A stretch of DNA of 64,000 nucleotides from Sinohyriopsis cumingii (GCA_028554795.2 CM068831.1:37631144-37695143), one strand, 5' to 3'; shown: positions 31,489-40,527, counted from the stretch's first letter. Notes: a model not told the origin generated them from the letters alone. Translations and numbers: made by a program.

Positions 31489-33654
31489 ATGGAGGAGTTC
31501 GAGAGATTAGCAGCAATTAAGCCCTGGAAAAATACTAGGTTTAATCTCGACAGAGTCCTCAAGGACGCACCAAAAGCGTTAATAAACGATAGAACCCTGT
31601 TGAATAAAATACGCGATTGTATCAATGAATTCAAGCGCGATGGTGCATCTCATAGTTGGTCAACATTTCGAATTGATGGTGTTGTTGATGCTACCATGAA
31701 CGACAACCGCGCAGCAACGATAATATCACAACTTGACGGTAAAAAGTATTTCTTCAGAGTAAAATTCATTGTCAGGGTGGAATCAGGTAATTGGATCATA
31801 CGTGATAAATTTGAACCAGTTCTCAGCGACAAGAAAACAGTCATTGTTAGCCGCGACTCCAAGCCGGGGCTGTTAACCGGAATTGACAGACCATACTATG
31901 AACGAGCGTATCCTGAAACAGCAGTTGTTTATGGAATATACCCGTTAAATAAGAAACCTGATATCGGAAAACTAGCGCCGATGAAACAGTCAACGGGGAT
32001 AAATTGTGTAGCAGAACGAATAATAGAGCATTTTACAAATGCATGTCGAGGAAACAAATTGACTGATTTACGACGTAGCAAAATCAACCAGTGGGAGGAG
32101 ACAGTGCGCGAGCGTGGAGCAACCATCAGCGACATAGCGAGATTAGAAACGTCGCTGAGATTTCCAATAACCGTTACAACGATAACCGGTGAAGTATTAC
32201 ACGAATCAAAGTATAAATCAAAGGGAGCCCCAATCAAAATTATTGATCATAACGAACACGCGTGGACGCCCGCGATCACAGTGTTTCCACGCGATAGAAC
32301 AGTAAAGTATATACCTGAAAAATTTTTGGGAGAAGAATTCTCCCGGGATGGTTTTCTCGCGGAGAGGAAACTATTTGATGCTATTGCTTGTTTGTGTAAA
32401 AACGACCCTGTATCAGTGTGGTTACTTCGCAGCGCTGAAAACGATGCGGATACCTTTGATCAGTTTGTAAGACCAAACGGTGAATTATATCGCACTGAAG
32501 CGTTTCACAACAAGATGAAAAAAACCGCCATGGAATTTGAGGAGCATGATGAACAACTGCTAACAAATTGTTTTACGATTCCATCGGTTGCGGCTCATGT
32601 TGCAGCAAGGAAAAATGCGTGGAGCCCAACGCGCAAGGAATTTCTACCGGATGTACAATCCAGTTGTTTGGAATACTATCACGGTGGACTATGGAACACT
32701 GAATACAACCGCGACGCTATGATTTCCGTTGATATGGTTGCCTGTTATCCAGCGAGTTTTCTCGGGTATGGATCCGCCGCTGAGTACTTTAAACGATTTG
32801 GACACCCCAGACATGAAATGACTCGTGTTGCTATTAATGGACCACTGCCTGATTTTGATTTAACCGGATTCGCTCGCATAGTATCATTTGAATTCGCGGC
32901 AGGACTTCATCGCTGTTGTTATATTTGGATCGGTAGACACATGGCTGAAAAGAAGTGGTTGCCAATAGCGCTGCTACGGTATATGATTGATTGTAAAATG
33001 CTAGTTTCGTTGATTGTCAGTGACGCGATTATATCATACCGGGCGCAGACTGAAGTCTGGTTACCAGAACCGGAGCGTCTAGATAGCATAATTGACGAAT
33101 CCAAAAAACACATTGATGCCGACGAGGAATATATCATCGAATGGTCCAAAAACATATTCAACCAACGAAACAGAGAGGCAAAAGATCTCGGTAGAAGAAT
33201 AATTGGTAAGTTCACACAAGGTGGAAAAAACTGCGACTACAAACGATATTGCTCACGGCTGATTATAGATGACGCAGAATATGATTTCGTAATCAAGGAC
33301 GCAGTGGCGAAAAATAAATACGTGAACTGTAAAACAGCTTTCTTGTCCAATGGAACAAGGTTGGGTACAGTTGTTACCTACAGCGATGGAGACAGCCCGG
33401 CATATCCACATTTGAGGGCGTCTATGCTGGGTTACGCCGCTATCAATTTATTCTCGATGATAAATAGATTTCCCGACACCGCGGTTAGAGTTGCGATTGA
33501 TTCATTTTACTTAGACGTAAAGTATAAGGAAAACGTAGCCGAGTTTACTAGTCCGGACGAGAGTTGGGGTACATGGAGAATTAAAAAAGAAATGCGACGC
33601 GATTATTCCCCGTCAGCAGATGTCACCGTTGAAAACAACTACTTAAGGCGGTGA
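31489..33654 (+). CDS. Divergent family B DNA polymerase, inner element
   Basis: 721 residues from MEEFERLAAI; ATG 31489 is preferred over the upstream in-frame start. Motif A is SVDMVACYPASF (Asp at 415), the lysine motif is IIGKFTQGG (Lys 574), and motif C is AIDSFYL (Asp 671), where most family B enzymes have DTD. I see no clear 3-5 exonuclease motifs. Together with the helicase four bases downstream it would replicate the element; protein priming is assumed from the linear terminal-repeat form. The frame looks whole. Confidence 0.8.
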   Translation: MEEFERLAAIKPWKNTRFNLDRVLKDAPKALINDRTLLNKIRDCINEFKRDGASHSWSTFRIDGVVDATMNDNRAATIISQLDGKKYFFRVKFIVRVESGNWIIRDKFEPVLSDKKTVIVSRDSKPGLLTGIDRPYYERAYPETAVVYGIYPLNKKPDIGKLAPMKQSTGINCVAERIIEHFTNACRGNKLTDLRRSKINQWEETVRERGATISDIARLETSLRFPITVTTITGEVLHESKYKSKGAPIKIIDHNEHAWTPAITVFPRDRTVKYIPEKFLGEEFSRDGFLAERKLFDAIACLCKNDPVSVWLLRSAENDADTFDQFVRPNGELYRTEAFHNKMKKTAMEFEEHDEQLLTNCFTIPSVAAHVAARKNAWSPTRKEFLPDVQSSCLEYYHGGLWNTEYNRDAMISVDMVACYPASFLGYGSAAEYFKRFGHPRHEMTRVAINGPLPDFDLTGFARIVSFEFAAGLHRCCYIWIGRHMAEKKWLPIALLRYMIDCKMLVSLIVSDAIISYRAQTEVWLPEPERLDSIIDESKKHIDADEEYIIEWSKNIFNQRNREAKDLGRRIIGKFTQGGKNCDYKRYCSRLIIDDAEYDFVIKDAVAKNKYVNCKTAFLSNGTRLGTVVTYSDGDSPAYPHLRASMLGYAAINLFSMINRFPDTAVRVAIDSFYLDVKYKENVAEFTSPDESWGTWRIKKEMRRDYSPSADVTVENNYLRR

Positions 33655-33658
33655 TAAA

Positions 33659-34984
33659 TTGTCAGAATGGTCTAATGCACCACCGTGTTCTGATCCAATT
33701 TGTAGACATAAAACAGTTTATTTAAGCGGCTGTGCCGGGTCAGGAAAGACGACTCGGGCAATTGAATTATTTCGAACGCGGCCAAGTATAATCGTGCTTA
33801 CACCGACCCATAGACTAGCGCGAGAGATAAAACAACGAAATGTTGACGCCGTTACTTATCACAGCTTTTTTCGATACAGCGGCGGTGAGTGGACTCCTGA
33901 TCGAATGGGCGAAAAATTTATTCCTGAGGTTATCATCTGGGATGAAATATGTACTGTTTCGTTAGATGTTTTACAAATGTTTCTTGATTGGTTGCTGCTC
34001 GCGAATACAGCGGTGATAATGTGCGGAGATCATGGTCAACCACCACCATTTGTCGGCGAGGGCCCACATGATTGGTTAAAGGGTTTTGTGGACTATTATG
34101 AAGAAACCGATACTGATTACCGAGCACTTGATGAACAACTGCCCGAGGTTAAAAAATTAATCAGATTACAGCCGGATATAATTCAGTGTGAAATAATCCG
34201 CGAGGTGATTCCGGAAACGCCGTTAAATGAATTCTGGGAAACATGGAGACCAAATGATTTGATTGTAGCGAGTAGAAAGATAGTCAGAGACACACTTCAG
34301 CGGAAGTTGTTTACGTTGCATAAGGAAAAGTTTCCAACGCGCCCAGTGCCGTTATGTTATAGACCCGCGGATACACGGCGGCAGAACATTGAAGTTGAAA
34401 TCCCGGCCCCGACAGCGTCAGGGACAAAAAAACAAATTCTCGTGCTGAATGATATCGTGCTCGTTGATATCAGCGTCGTCGAGGACGCGCTACGTGCTGA
34501 TAAATCCCCGTGGACGCTAGGATACGCAACGACAATACATTCCTCGCAGGGACTGACTATCACGGACACAATTGTTTGGATGGTTGATAATCGCATCGAA
34601 TGGTCAAATCTAGTCTATCTTGCAGTGTCCAGAGTACGGAGGATAAATCAGCTTCGAAGAATTGTTATTGACGGAGTCAGTGACGGAGTCACCAACGACA
34701 ACGACATCATCGATGCAAGCGTCATTGATAGAAAACTCTCGGGTTACCGCCAACAGGATAAAAAAAAACATCGGCGTTTTGATATTGATGCCGAATTAAT
34801 AATTGCGTTACGACAACAACAGAATAATCACTGCGCGAGTTGCAATTGTATAATGAGTTGTCGTTATTCGGATAAAGACGCTCGCCAATTTACCGTGGAC
34901 AGGATCGATAACAGTCTCGGTCATGTCAAAACCAATGTGAGGTTGACCTGTCTTGAGTGTAATAGACTCAACGGCGCTAGTTAA
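33659..34984 (+). CDS. SF1 helicase fused to HNH nuclease, inner element
   Basis: The helicase part has Walker A GCAGSGKTT (about 23-31), Walker B IIWDEICT, DHGQPPP, a TIHSSQGLTI motif V and an AVSRVRR motif VI. The last 60 residues form an HNH/zinc module: CASCNC, VDRIDNSLGH, CLECN. Superfamily 1 helicases of the Pif1/RecD kind unwind DNA ahead of a polymerase. The HNH end could nick DNA at termini. It lies four bases after the polymerase and its end overlaps that of the convergent integrase gene. The start codon is unclear. The rest looks whole. Confidence 0.8.
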   Translation: MSEWSNAPPCSDPICRHKTVYLSGCAGSGKTTRAIELFRTRPSIIVLTPTHRLAREIKQRNVDAVTYHSFFRYSGGEWTPDRMGEKFIPEVIIWDEICTVSLDVLQMFLDWLLLANTAVIMCGDHGQPPPFVGEGPHDWLKGFVDYYEETDTDYRALDEQLPEVKKLIRLQPDIIQCEIIREVIPETPLNEFWETWRPNDLIVASRKIVRDTLQRKLFTLHKEKFPTRPVPLCYRPADTRRQNIEVEIPAPTASGTKKQILVLNDIVLVDISVVEDALRADKSPWTLGYATTIHSSQGLTITDTIVWMVDNRIEWSNLVYLAVSRVRRINQLRRIVIDGVSDGVTNDNDIIDASVIDRKLSGYRQQDKKKHRRFDIDAELIIALRQQQNNHCASCNCIMSCRYSDKDARQFTVDRIDNSLGHVKTNVRLTCLECNRLNGAS

Positions 34985-35921
34985 GACCACGCGGGGGCAA
35001 TTGAGTAGCGTTAGGTATCACTTGTAGTTGCTCGCGTGTAAACCCCCGCTGTTGGGCAGTTGAATCCAGTCTATAGATCGGTGGTCTATTAGTTGATCGT
35101 GTTATCGTTGATATGTTATGTGTGGTAACACTCCAGATTGGATCAGTAGCTCTTTTTTTACCGCCTTCAAGCTCTCCTGGTTCATACAGATATCTAACAG
35201 TGACATCGCCTAGAATCGGCTTGGAAACGCTATCTATTTTTGATCTTCCGGGTATATACTCGTATTTAATCGCGTCGCTGGGCTTCATGTTGATTGCTCG
35301 GGTAATCTCGTTATTTAACGCGGCAATTACGCCTGACAACCTTTTAACCCATTCACGAGATCGTTTTTCTTGGATGAATTCCTTCGCGTATTGATATCCA
35401 AATAACCGTTCAGCAAGAGTCCGATTGAATCGTTCAACAATTGCCTGATCACGATGTAGCGCAGTATGACCTCGTCGTACCGCGACGCTATGATGTTTCA
35501 GCGTTGATAGAACAGCGCCGCGAAATTCACTACCAGGATCAACTTGTAATAGATTTGGCCAGCGCAGAGGACCTCTTCGATAAATTCGCCCAAACGCATC
35601 GGCTACTTCAGTTGCTGACTTTGTTTTTAACGGCTCCGCTTGTTTGTATCGACTCGCAACATCAACTACGGTTAGCGCGTATTTGTAACCGTTGTCATGC
35701 GGCAAAAATAGTATATCAGCCTGATGAACTTCATTAGGTACGCTGACATCAAAGCGCGAGAAGTTGATTTGTTTAGGCGGTGGTAGATAGATTTGCCATA
35801 TAGCCTGTTTGGATAACCTATTAGCCGCAGTGGCCCTCGTTACTTTTGCAGCGCTTGCAAGCTTACCAATTGCGGCCTTCCCCTTCCAGTATCCTCTCGG
35901 AGAATAATAGATGGATTCCAT
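34977..35921 (-). CDS. Retroviral-type DDE integrase, inner element
   Basis: 314 residues from ATG 35921, chosen because the shared motif sits 22-31 bases upstream. The catalytic triad is visible as HQAD (Asp 69), LQVDPGSEF (Asp 128) and IVERFN (Glu 163), with D-E spacing of 35 as in retroviral integrases. A YW-G-KAAIGKLA helix-turn-helix-like N-terminus precedes it. No chromodomain is present, unlike the outer integrase. It would insert the element and make the 5-bp target repeat seen here. It looks whole. Confidence 0.9.
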   Translation of the reverse strand: MESIYYSPRGYWKGKAAIGKLASAAKVTRATAANRLSKQAIWQIYLPPPKQINFSRFDVSVPNEVHQADILFLPHDNGYKYALTVVDVASRYKQAEPLKTKSATEVADAFGRIYRRGPLRWPNLLQVDPGSEFRGAVLSTLKHHSVAVRRGHTALHRDQAIVERFNRTLAERLFGYQYAKEFIQEKRSREWVKRLSGVIAALNNEITRAINMKPSDAIKYEYIPGRSKIDSVSKPILGDVTVRYLYEPGELEGGKKRATDPIWSVTTHNISTITRSTNRPPIYRLDSTAQQRGFTREQLQVIPNATQLPPRGLN

Positions 35922-35942
35922 GTTGTTATTATAAACGCTAGC

Positions 35943-35952
35943 GTTTTCAATT
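35943..35952 (-). promoter_or_regulatory. Structural-gene motif before the integrase
   Basis: Minus strand GTAATTGAAAACGC, then GTTTATAATAACAAC to the ATG. Its TGA is the stop of the PLA2 frame upstream. The integrase is thus grouped with the structural genes by this motif. Confidence 0.6.
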
Positions 35953-36273
35953 ACCAGCGCGAGAAGCTCCGCTTCCAATCATTAATTTACCTTTCATAGC
36001 CGATTTTACCAACCATGAGGCCAATTTTTCTTTGAAGGATTTATCAGGAATAGCATTTAGCGCGTGAATTAATTTTACATCCGCGATATGACGCTGTTGC
36101 AGATCGCTACTTTTGTAGTAAGCAACATCATGAGCATGACACGCCTTATCGATAGCGTTTATTGGATACTCACCGGGTTTGGGCTGATTTTGATCATCGA
36201 GTCTGATATCTAATCGTGTTCCGGGGCCACAGTAGCTATATCCTGGGAGGTGTTTTTCTCCTGGATACTTTGC
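35947..36273 (-). pseudogene. Parvovirus-type phospholipase A2 domain, inner element
   Basis: The frame shows LPGYSYCGPGT, the calcium-loop motif of phospholipase A2, and IDKACHAHDVAYY, the His-Asp catalytic helix, followed by a basic helical tail. This combination is that of the PLA2 in parvovirus VP1 N-termini, which breaches endosomal membranes during entry. The front of the gene overlaps the zinc-ribbon frame 36210-36488. It appears broken, with about one break. In context it is a second plausible entry tool beside the pX-like proteins. Confidence 0.8.
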
Positions 36274-36488
36274 CTACGGTGTTCCGGGGAGTTTTGATAA
36301 CTTGGCTGCAATATCACCTCCTCGCTTTTTTTTAAAACATCCCCGGGTTTAATAGAAATAAATCTAAATTTCTTTATACCGCATTGTACACACTTACCAG
36401 TAAGTGCCGATCTATTATTTCTTGTTGTAACGGTTGTCATATCATTTGTGCCAGTACGCACTCTACACTTCACACAATATAGATCCAT
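36210..36488 (-). CDS. DUF5679-like zinc ribbon, inner element
   Basis: 92 residues: CVKCRVRTGT near the start and CVQCGIKKFRFI near 34 form a two-knuckle zinc ribbon like that of DUF5679 proteins of phages and large DNA viruses; the tail is Gln/Glu-rich. The function in those viruses is unknown. The ATG lies only about 5-17 bases from the divergent ATPase start. Confidence 0.6.
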   Translation of the reverse strand: MDLYCVKCRVRTGTNDMTTVTTRNNRSALTGKCVQCGIKKFRFISIKPGDVLKKSEEVILQPSYQNSPEHRRQSIQEKNTSQDIATVAPEHD

Positions 36489-36493
36489 AATTT

Positions 36494-37168
36494 ATGTATA
36501 GAGATATGAATATAATTGATTTTTCGGCGACTAAAACAAGAGAACCAGTTAAGCATGTTGCAGCGTTACCAAACTCGATCCGGATGATTATCATCGGACC
36601 ATCTGGATCCGGCAAGACGCAATTGTTACTCAATTTAATAATGAGATGGATGAAGTGGGATAAGTTGTATTTAATCGCCCCTAGCGTAGATGATCAACGA
36701 TGCTACGAGGTGTTGAAAGATTTCAACGAGAATGCATCAGCGATCGCTGAAAAAAATGTTATTGAGTTTATTACAGATATCAATGATGCACCAGGTATCG
36801 ATGATATTGATGGCGACGTTAACAATCTAGTCGTGTACGATGATGTTATGTTAGACAATCAAAAAAACCCAGCTAGGATATTTTCCAGAGGCAGGCATAA
36901 AAACACTGACGTGATATATGTCACTCAACGATACACTCAGATTCCAAAAGTAATCAGAGATAACTGTAATATTCTTGCTGTATTCAACGGCGTTGATACA
37001 CACACACTACGAAATATTTGGCAGACATGGTGCGGCGGTGACATGGACTTTAATGTTTTTCGAAACTTTTTTAGTCATGCTCAGTCGACCCCACATGGAT
37101 TTGTGACGATAAATTTACATGATCCTCGGACACGATATCGTATCGGACTTGACCAAATATTCGGTTAA
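36494..37168 (+). CDS. FtsK/HerA-type packaging ATPase, inner element
   Basis: 224 residues (or 220 from the second Met). Walker A is GPSGSGKT (35-42), Walker B NLVVYDDVM (about 111-119), and a YVTQRY sensor-like motif follows. This A32-like ATPase family pumps viral DNA into capsids in Polintons, virophages and large DNA viruses. It is only distantly like the outer element's ATPase. It looks whole. Confidence 0.9.
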   Translation: MYRDMNIIDFSATKTREPVKHVAALPNSIRMIIIGPSGSGKTQLLLNLIMRWMKWDKLYLIAPSVDDQRCYEVLKDFNENASAIAEKNVIEFITDINDAPGIDDIDGDVNNLVVYDDVMLDNQKNPARIFSRGRHKNTDVIYVTQRYTQIPKVIRDNCNILAVFNGVDTHTLRNIWQTWCGGDMDFNVFRNFFSHAQSTPHGFVTINLHDPRTRYRIGLDQIFG

Positions 37169-37172
37169 ATTG

Positions 37173-37449
37173 TAAGATCATAAAGATCTTCATTGTAAAT
37201 AACCACTTAGCAGCAGGGAGGGCGATGACATCAACTCGGTCGTCGCGCTTTTTTACCGGACGCTGACGACGCTGGGATCGGCGCGCAGAAGGTATTAATT
37301 AAACCAAATGACGATTGGACGATCCCCCCGACGACGACGTCGTTTTTTTTTTACCAGGCGCTGACGACACCGGATCCGCTGAGTGCAGAAAGTATTAATT
37401 AAACCAAATGACGATTGGACAAAATGTCCGATTCGCCCTCCCTGCTGCT
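37173..37449. repeat. Inner element right terminal inverted repeat
   Basis: Reverse complement of 22053-22317, with about three differences (two in an A run and one substitution) in the outer 240 bases. It includes the paired 17-mers at 37209-37225 and 37433-37449 and both 98-bp units. Confidence 0.9.
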
Positions 37450-37454
37450 GAGCG
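37450..37454. repeat. Target duplication, inner element right
   Basis: GAGCG, matching 22048-22052. Confidence 0.75.
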
Positions 37455-38857
37455 TCCTAAAGTCACTTTGAACGGAGCCAAAATCATTTTCATGCAAGTG
37501 GGACAAGTACAGTTTAAAGATTCGATGAGCTATTTGGCCATGCCTTTGAGTCGAATGCCTAAAACGTTTGGAATGACAGAAATGGCTAAAGGGTACTTTC
37601 CACACTTTTTCAATACGGAAGCCAATCAACACGCCGTTCTACCCCATTTACCTGAGGCTCACTATTACGACCCCGACAACATGCGTACCGAACAACGAGA
37701 AGCTTTCTACGCTTGGTACCAGGCTCACGCCACGGACCCTTTCGACTTTCAGGAAGAAATGCTAAAGTATTGCCGTTCCGACGTGGACATTTTACGGCGT
37801 TGCTGTGGAAAATTTCGAGAACTGTTCATGGAACACGGAGGGGTCGATCCTTTGAAAGAAGCTTGCACCATTACCAAAGCGTGTTCCTTAGTGTATCGAC
37901 AACGATTCATGCCTGAAAACACCGTGGCTGTCATCAGTCCTCAAACGACCCACTATGTCAAACGTGGATGCCTTTTTGAAACTGAAACAAGAAGCCAGCG
38001 GCTATCCTTCCTGGTGTCACACTCCCCAAGACCAAATACAATTCAAAGAGAAATACTATGAACAAGAAGGCATCACTTTAGACCACATCGAGAAAAACGA
38101 AGGCAGGCGATCGTTTGCCAAAGTGATGTTAAATTGCTTGTGGGGTAAAATGGCACAACGACCGTGTTTACCAAAGACGGAATATTTGACACAACCTTCC
38201 CGCTACTTCCAGATGATTCACGACAAAACCAAATACATGAAACACGTGGACGTCGTTCGCGAGGATTTGATCTTGGTCAATTACGAGGAAGATTTGGACT
38301 TTGTACAAGACGACCCTTTTGGAAATGTCATCATTGCGGCTTACGTGACAGCTCATGCTCGCTTAAAATTGTACGAAGCATTAGAACTGTAAGGGGAACG
38401 CGTCCTGTACTTTGACACGGACAGTTGCATTTACATCCATCACCCGAGTCAACAGCACCCTGACATCGAAGGAGACCGTTTAGGAGCCTGGACAGACGAG
38501 CATCCCGACGACAAGATTCTAAGTTTCGTCAGTGGCGGTCCCAAAAATTACGGCTACGAATACCGTGACAAACAAGGAGAAGTGCACACGACGTGCAAAG
38601 TGAAAGGACTGACTCTGAATTATCGTACCAGTCGAGTGGTCAATTTTGGGGTATTGAAAGAAGCCTTGCAATCGGGAGAGGATGGAAACTTTAAAGTGAC
38701 CACCTATCAACCGAACAAGATTGTACGTTTACCCACTCAACACATCGTCAGTCGACCCTTGGAAAAAGTCTATCAAATGGTGTACCAGAAGCGAGTGCGA
38801 CTTCCCAACCACTTTACTTTGCCGTATGGACACGTTGGTATAAAACATTGGTTGTAA
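37455..38857 (+). pseudogene. Outer Polinton DNA polymerase B, rear part
   Basis: This is the far side of the polymerase gene split by the inner element. Exonuclease motif III appears as YCRSDVDILRRC, the polymerase motif B as KVMLNCLWGKMAQRP, and motif C as YFDTDSCIYIHH, followed by the thumb-side KNYGYEYRDK segment. It ends at a TAA just before the first BIR gene. It is broken, with a few breaks. Confidence 0.9.
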
Positions 38858-38880
38858 GAGGATAGTTACCCACCAGAAGG

Positions 38881-39339
38881 ATGACTTCGCCACAGCAAGA
38901 ATCGAGTGAGAAACCCGATGAGAACTCCAAGTTCAAACCCTACCATTTTCCAGTCTTCTTACCTGACTATTGCGATTGTCCCCGTCGATTGGACACGTTT
39001 CAGAAATGGCCTACGGATAGGGAAGGATTACCTTCTTCGCATGTTTTAGCTAGAACAGGATTTGTCTACTTGGGACCTGAGTCAGGATTGGGATACGAGG
39101 TACAGTGTTTCGCTTGCGGACTGAAGTTACGAATGGATCTATGTATCTATAAAGATTCAGCTATTCTGGAACATACTCGATGGTCTCCGCACTGCCCTTA
39201 CCTTTCTATGGCCTTTCCACCCATCACACTACGGTACAATGTTGACGGTACCTTAGAGACGGTACCTTCCAGAACAGGACATAAAAAACGTAAAAACGGA
39301 AAGATGTACAAGCTGGAAACTGCATTGAGACTAGTATAA
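38881..39339 (+). CDS. BIR-domain (IAP-like) protein 1
   Basis: The 152-residue frame looks whole. One BIR domain spans about 28-100: RLDTFQKWP, a GFVYLG turn, CFACGLKL and EHTRWSPHCPYL supply the CxxC-H-C zinc site. No RING follows. BIR proteins of baculoviruses block caspases, so a role in keeping infected cells alive is likely. A TATA word (GGTATAAAAC, about 38838-38847) lies within the polymerase tail about 40 bases upstream. Confidence 0.85.
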   Translation: MTSPQQESSEKPDENSKFKPYHFPVFLPDYCDCPRRLDTFQKWPTDREGLPSSHVLARTGFVYLGPESGLGYEVQCFACGLKLRMDLCIYKDSAILEHTRWSPHCPYLSMAFPPITLRYNVDGTLETVPSRTGHKKRKNGKMYKLETALRLV

Positions 39340-39398
39340 AAAGGGGGCTATGGTCCATATCGATAGTTCATTGTGACTACCAAGACCGAGCGAACAAG

Positions 39399-40046
39399 AT
39401 GAATACTTTCAGAGAAACACAAAACAAGTTGTTTAGAAAGGCACAATTCAAGTGTGAGGCTTCGGAAGTGGAATGCGATTGTGAGCCTTGCGATGGGTAC
39501 GATGCTGTACGTTGTGACTTGAACGATGCCGTAAAGCATCATGGGAACTTTGTTCTCACTGCCCCTATCATGGAAAGTGATGCTGTGCGTGTCAAACCTG
39601 AGGGATGCGAAAGTGATGCCGCTCGTCCTCTTGGACATTTTACTGGGTTTCGTTTTAAAGGGGAATGTTCACCTTCACGTCTACCCCCCCCCCCCCCTTA
39701 CGGGTGTCATCCAGCCCTGAGCAAACTCCTGTTCATGTCACCCAACCCTCATCGAAACGAACCTGTGAAAGACGAATATTCGTTCCCTGTGCGTTTGTCG
39801 GAATACTGCGACTTTGAAAATCGTCTTCAATCGTTCAAAGGAAAATGGCCTAAGTATCTGGGAGGACCGACCCCCGAAGAATTAGCCAGAGCCGGATTTT
39901 TCTACTTGGGCGAAGGAGATAAAGTCAAGTGCTTCAGTTGCGGTGTGTCACTTCACCACTGGGAACCGCAAGATTCGGCCTACGTAGAACATGCTCAATG
40001 GTCACCGAATTGTCATTACTTACCCTTAGTGGGACCGAGACATTGA
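39399..40046 (+). CDS. BIR-domain (IAP-like) protein 2
   Basis: 215 residues. The first 115 form a Cys-rich, then low-complexity leader with a poly-Pro run; the BIR domain follows (about 135-205) with RLQSFKGKWP, GFFYLGEGD, CFSCGVSLHHW and EHAQWSPNCHYL. It is a tandem relative of 38881-39339. A strong TATA box (AGTATAAAAAGG, about 39334-39345) straddles the end of that gene. It looks whole. Confidence 0.85.
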   Translation: MNTFRETQNKLFRKAQFKCEASEVECDCEPCDGYDAVRCDLNDAVKHHGNFVLTAPIMESDAVRVKPEGCESDAARPLGHFTGFRFKGECSPSRLPPPPPYGCHPALSKLLFMSPNPHRNEPVKDEYSFPVRLSEYCDFENRLQSFKGKWPKYLGGPTPEELARAGFFYLGEGDKVKCFSCGVSLHHWEPQDSAYVEHAQWSPNCHYLPLVGPRH

Positions 40047-40068
40047 AGTAACTTACCATAATCTGTTA

Positions 40069-40527
40069 ATGGATATTTTACAAGAGAACATTCGTGCTTT
40101 GCCTGTGGAGTTGAGAGAACGCATTTACCGAGAACTGGTGAAAATACAAGTGAAACGTAAAGAACAATTGCATCCGTTACGTCACCGGTGTTTGAACCAC
40201 TGGTACCTGAAGGCTATACAAGGACTGATTCAATTGAAAGTGTTCCATTGGACAGACATTGATCAACGATCCCCTGGTTTTAAAAAGGATTGGTTTGTTA
40301 TGGACGATTCTATCTACTACATCATTGTAAACTTACTGCATCGAATTCCAGAGGAAGAGTTAACGAATTACCAACATCTTGAACACAATGTCAACTTAGT
40401 GAAAGAGGAAACTTCTGAACGAATTGTAATATGTAGATTAGTGACTAAACGATTTAAATTCGACACTGAAGTAAAACCATGTTTGTGTAAAGAGTACATT
40501 TCTTGTGTCAGACCAAAGAGGATTTAG
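40069..40527 (+). CDS. F-box-like protein 1
   Basis: 152 residues, starting MDILQENIRALPVELRERIY. The LPxELRxRIYREL helix pair resembles the first helix of F-boxes, which tie substrates to SCF ubiquitin ligases; viruses such as poxviruses use such motifs. The rest is basic with Cys residues near the end (CLCKEYISC) and is unassigned. Two further copies follow directly. It looks whole. Confidence 0.55.
   Translation: MDILQENIRALPVELRERIYRELVKIQVKRKEQLHPLRHRCLNHWYLKAIQGLIQLKVFHWTDIDQRSPGFKKDWFVMDDSIYYIIVNLLHRIPEEELTNYQHLEHNVNLVKEETSERIVICRLVTKRFKFDTEVKPCLCKEYISCVRPKRI

Larger units (their letters stand above)
22053..37449 (-). mobile_element. Inner Polinton-like element of a second lineage
   Basis: This is a 15.4-kb element with terminal inverted repeats of about 265 bp, inserted in the outer polymerase gene. 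It encodes major capsid, penton, pVI/pX-like protein, fibre, adenain-like protease, packaging ATPase, DDE integrase, a divergent family B polymerase and a helicase-HNH protein, plus a PLA2 domain. Structural genes lie on the minus strand from the left; polymerase, helicase and ATPase are on the plus strand. The polymerase-helicase-integrase set matches a type I recall from several animals and some fungi rather than the classic Maverick. The two ends differ by about three positions, so insertion was recent. It is nearly whole, with roughly six breaks, mostly in the fibre. Confidence 0.9.
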
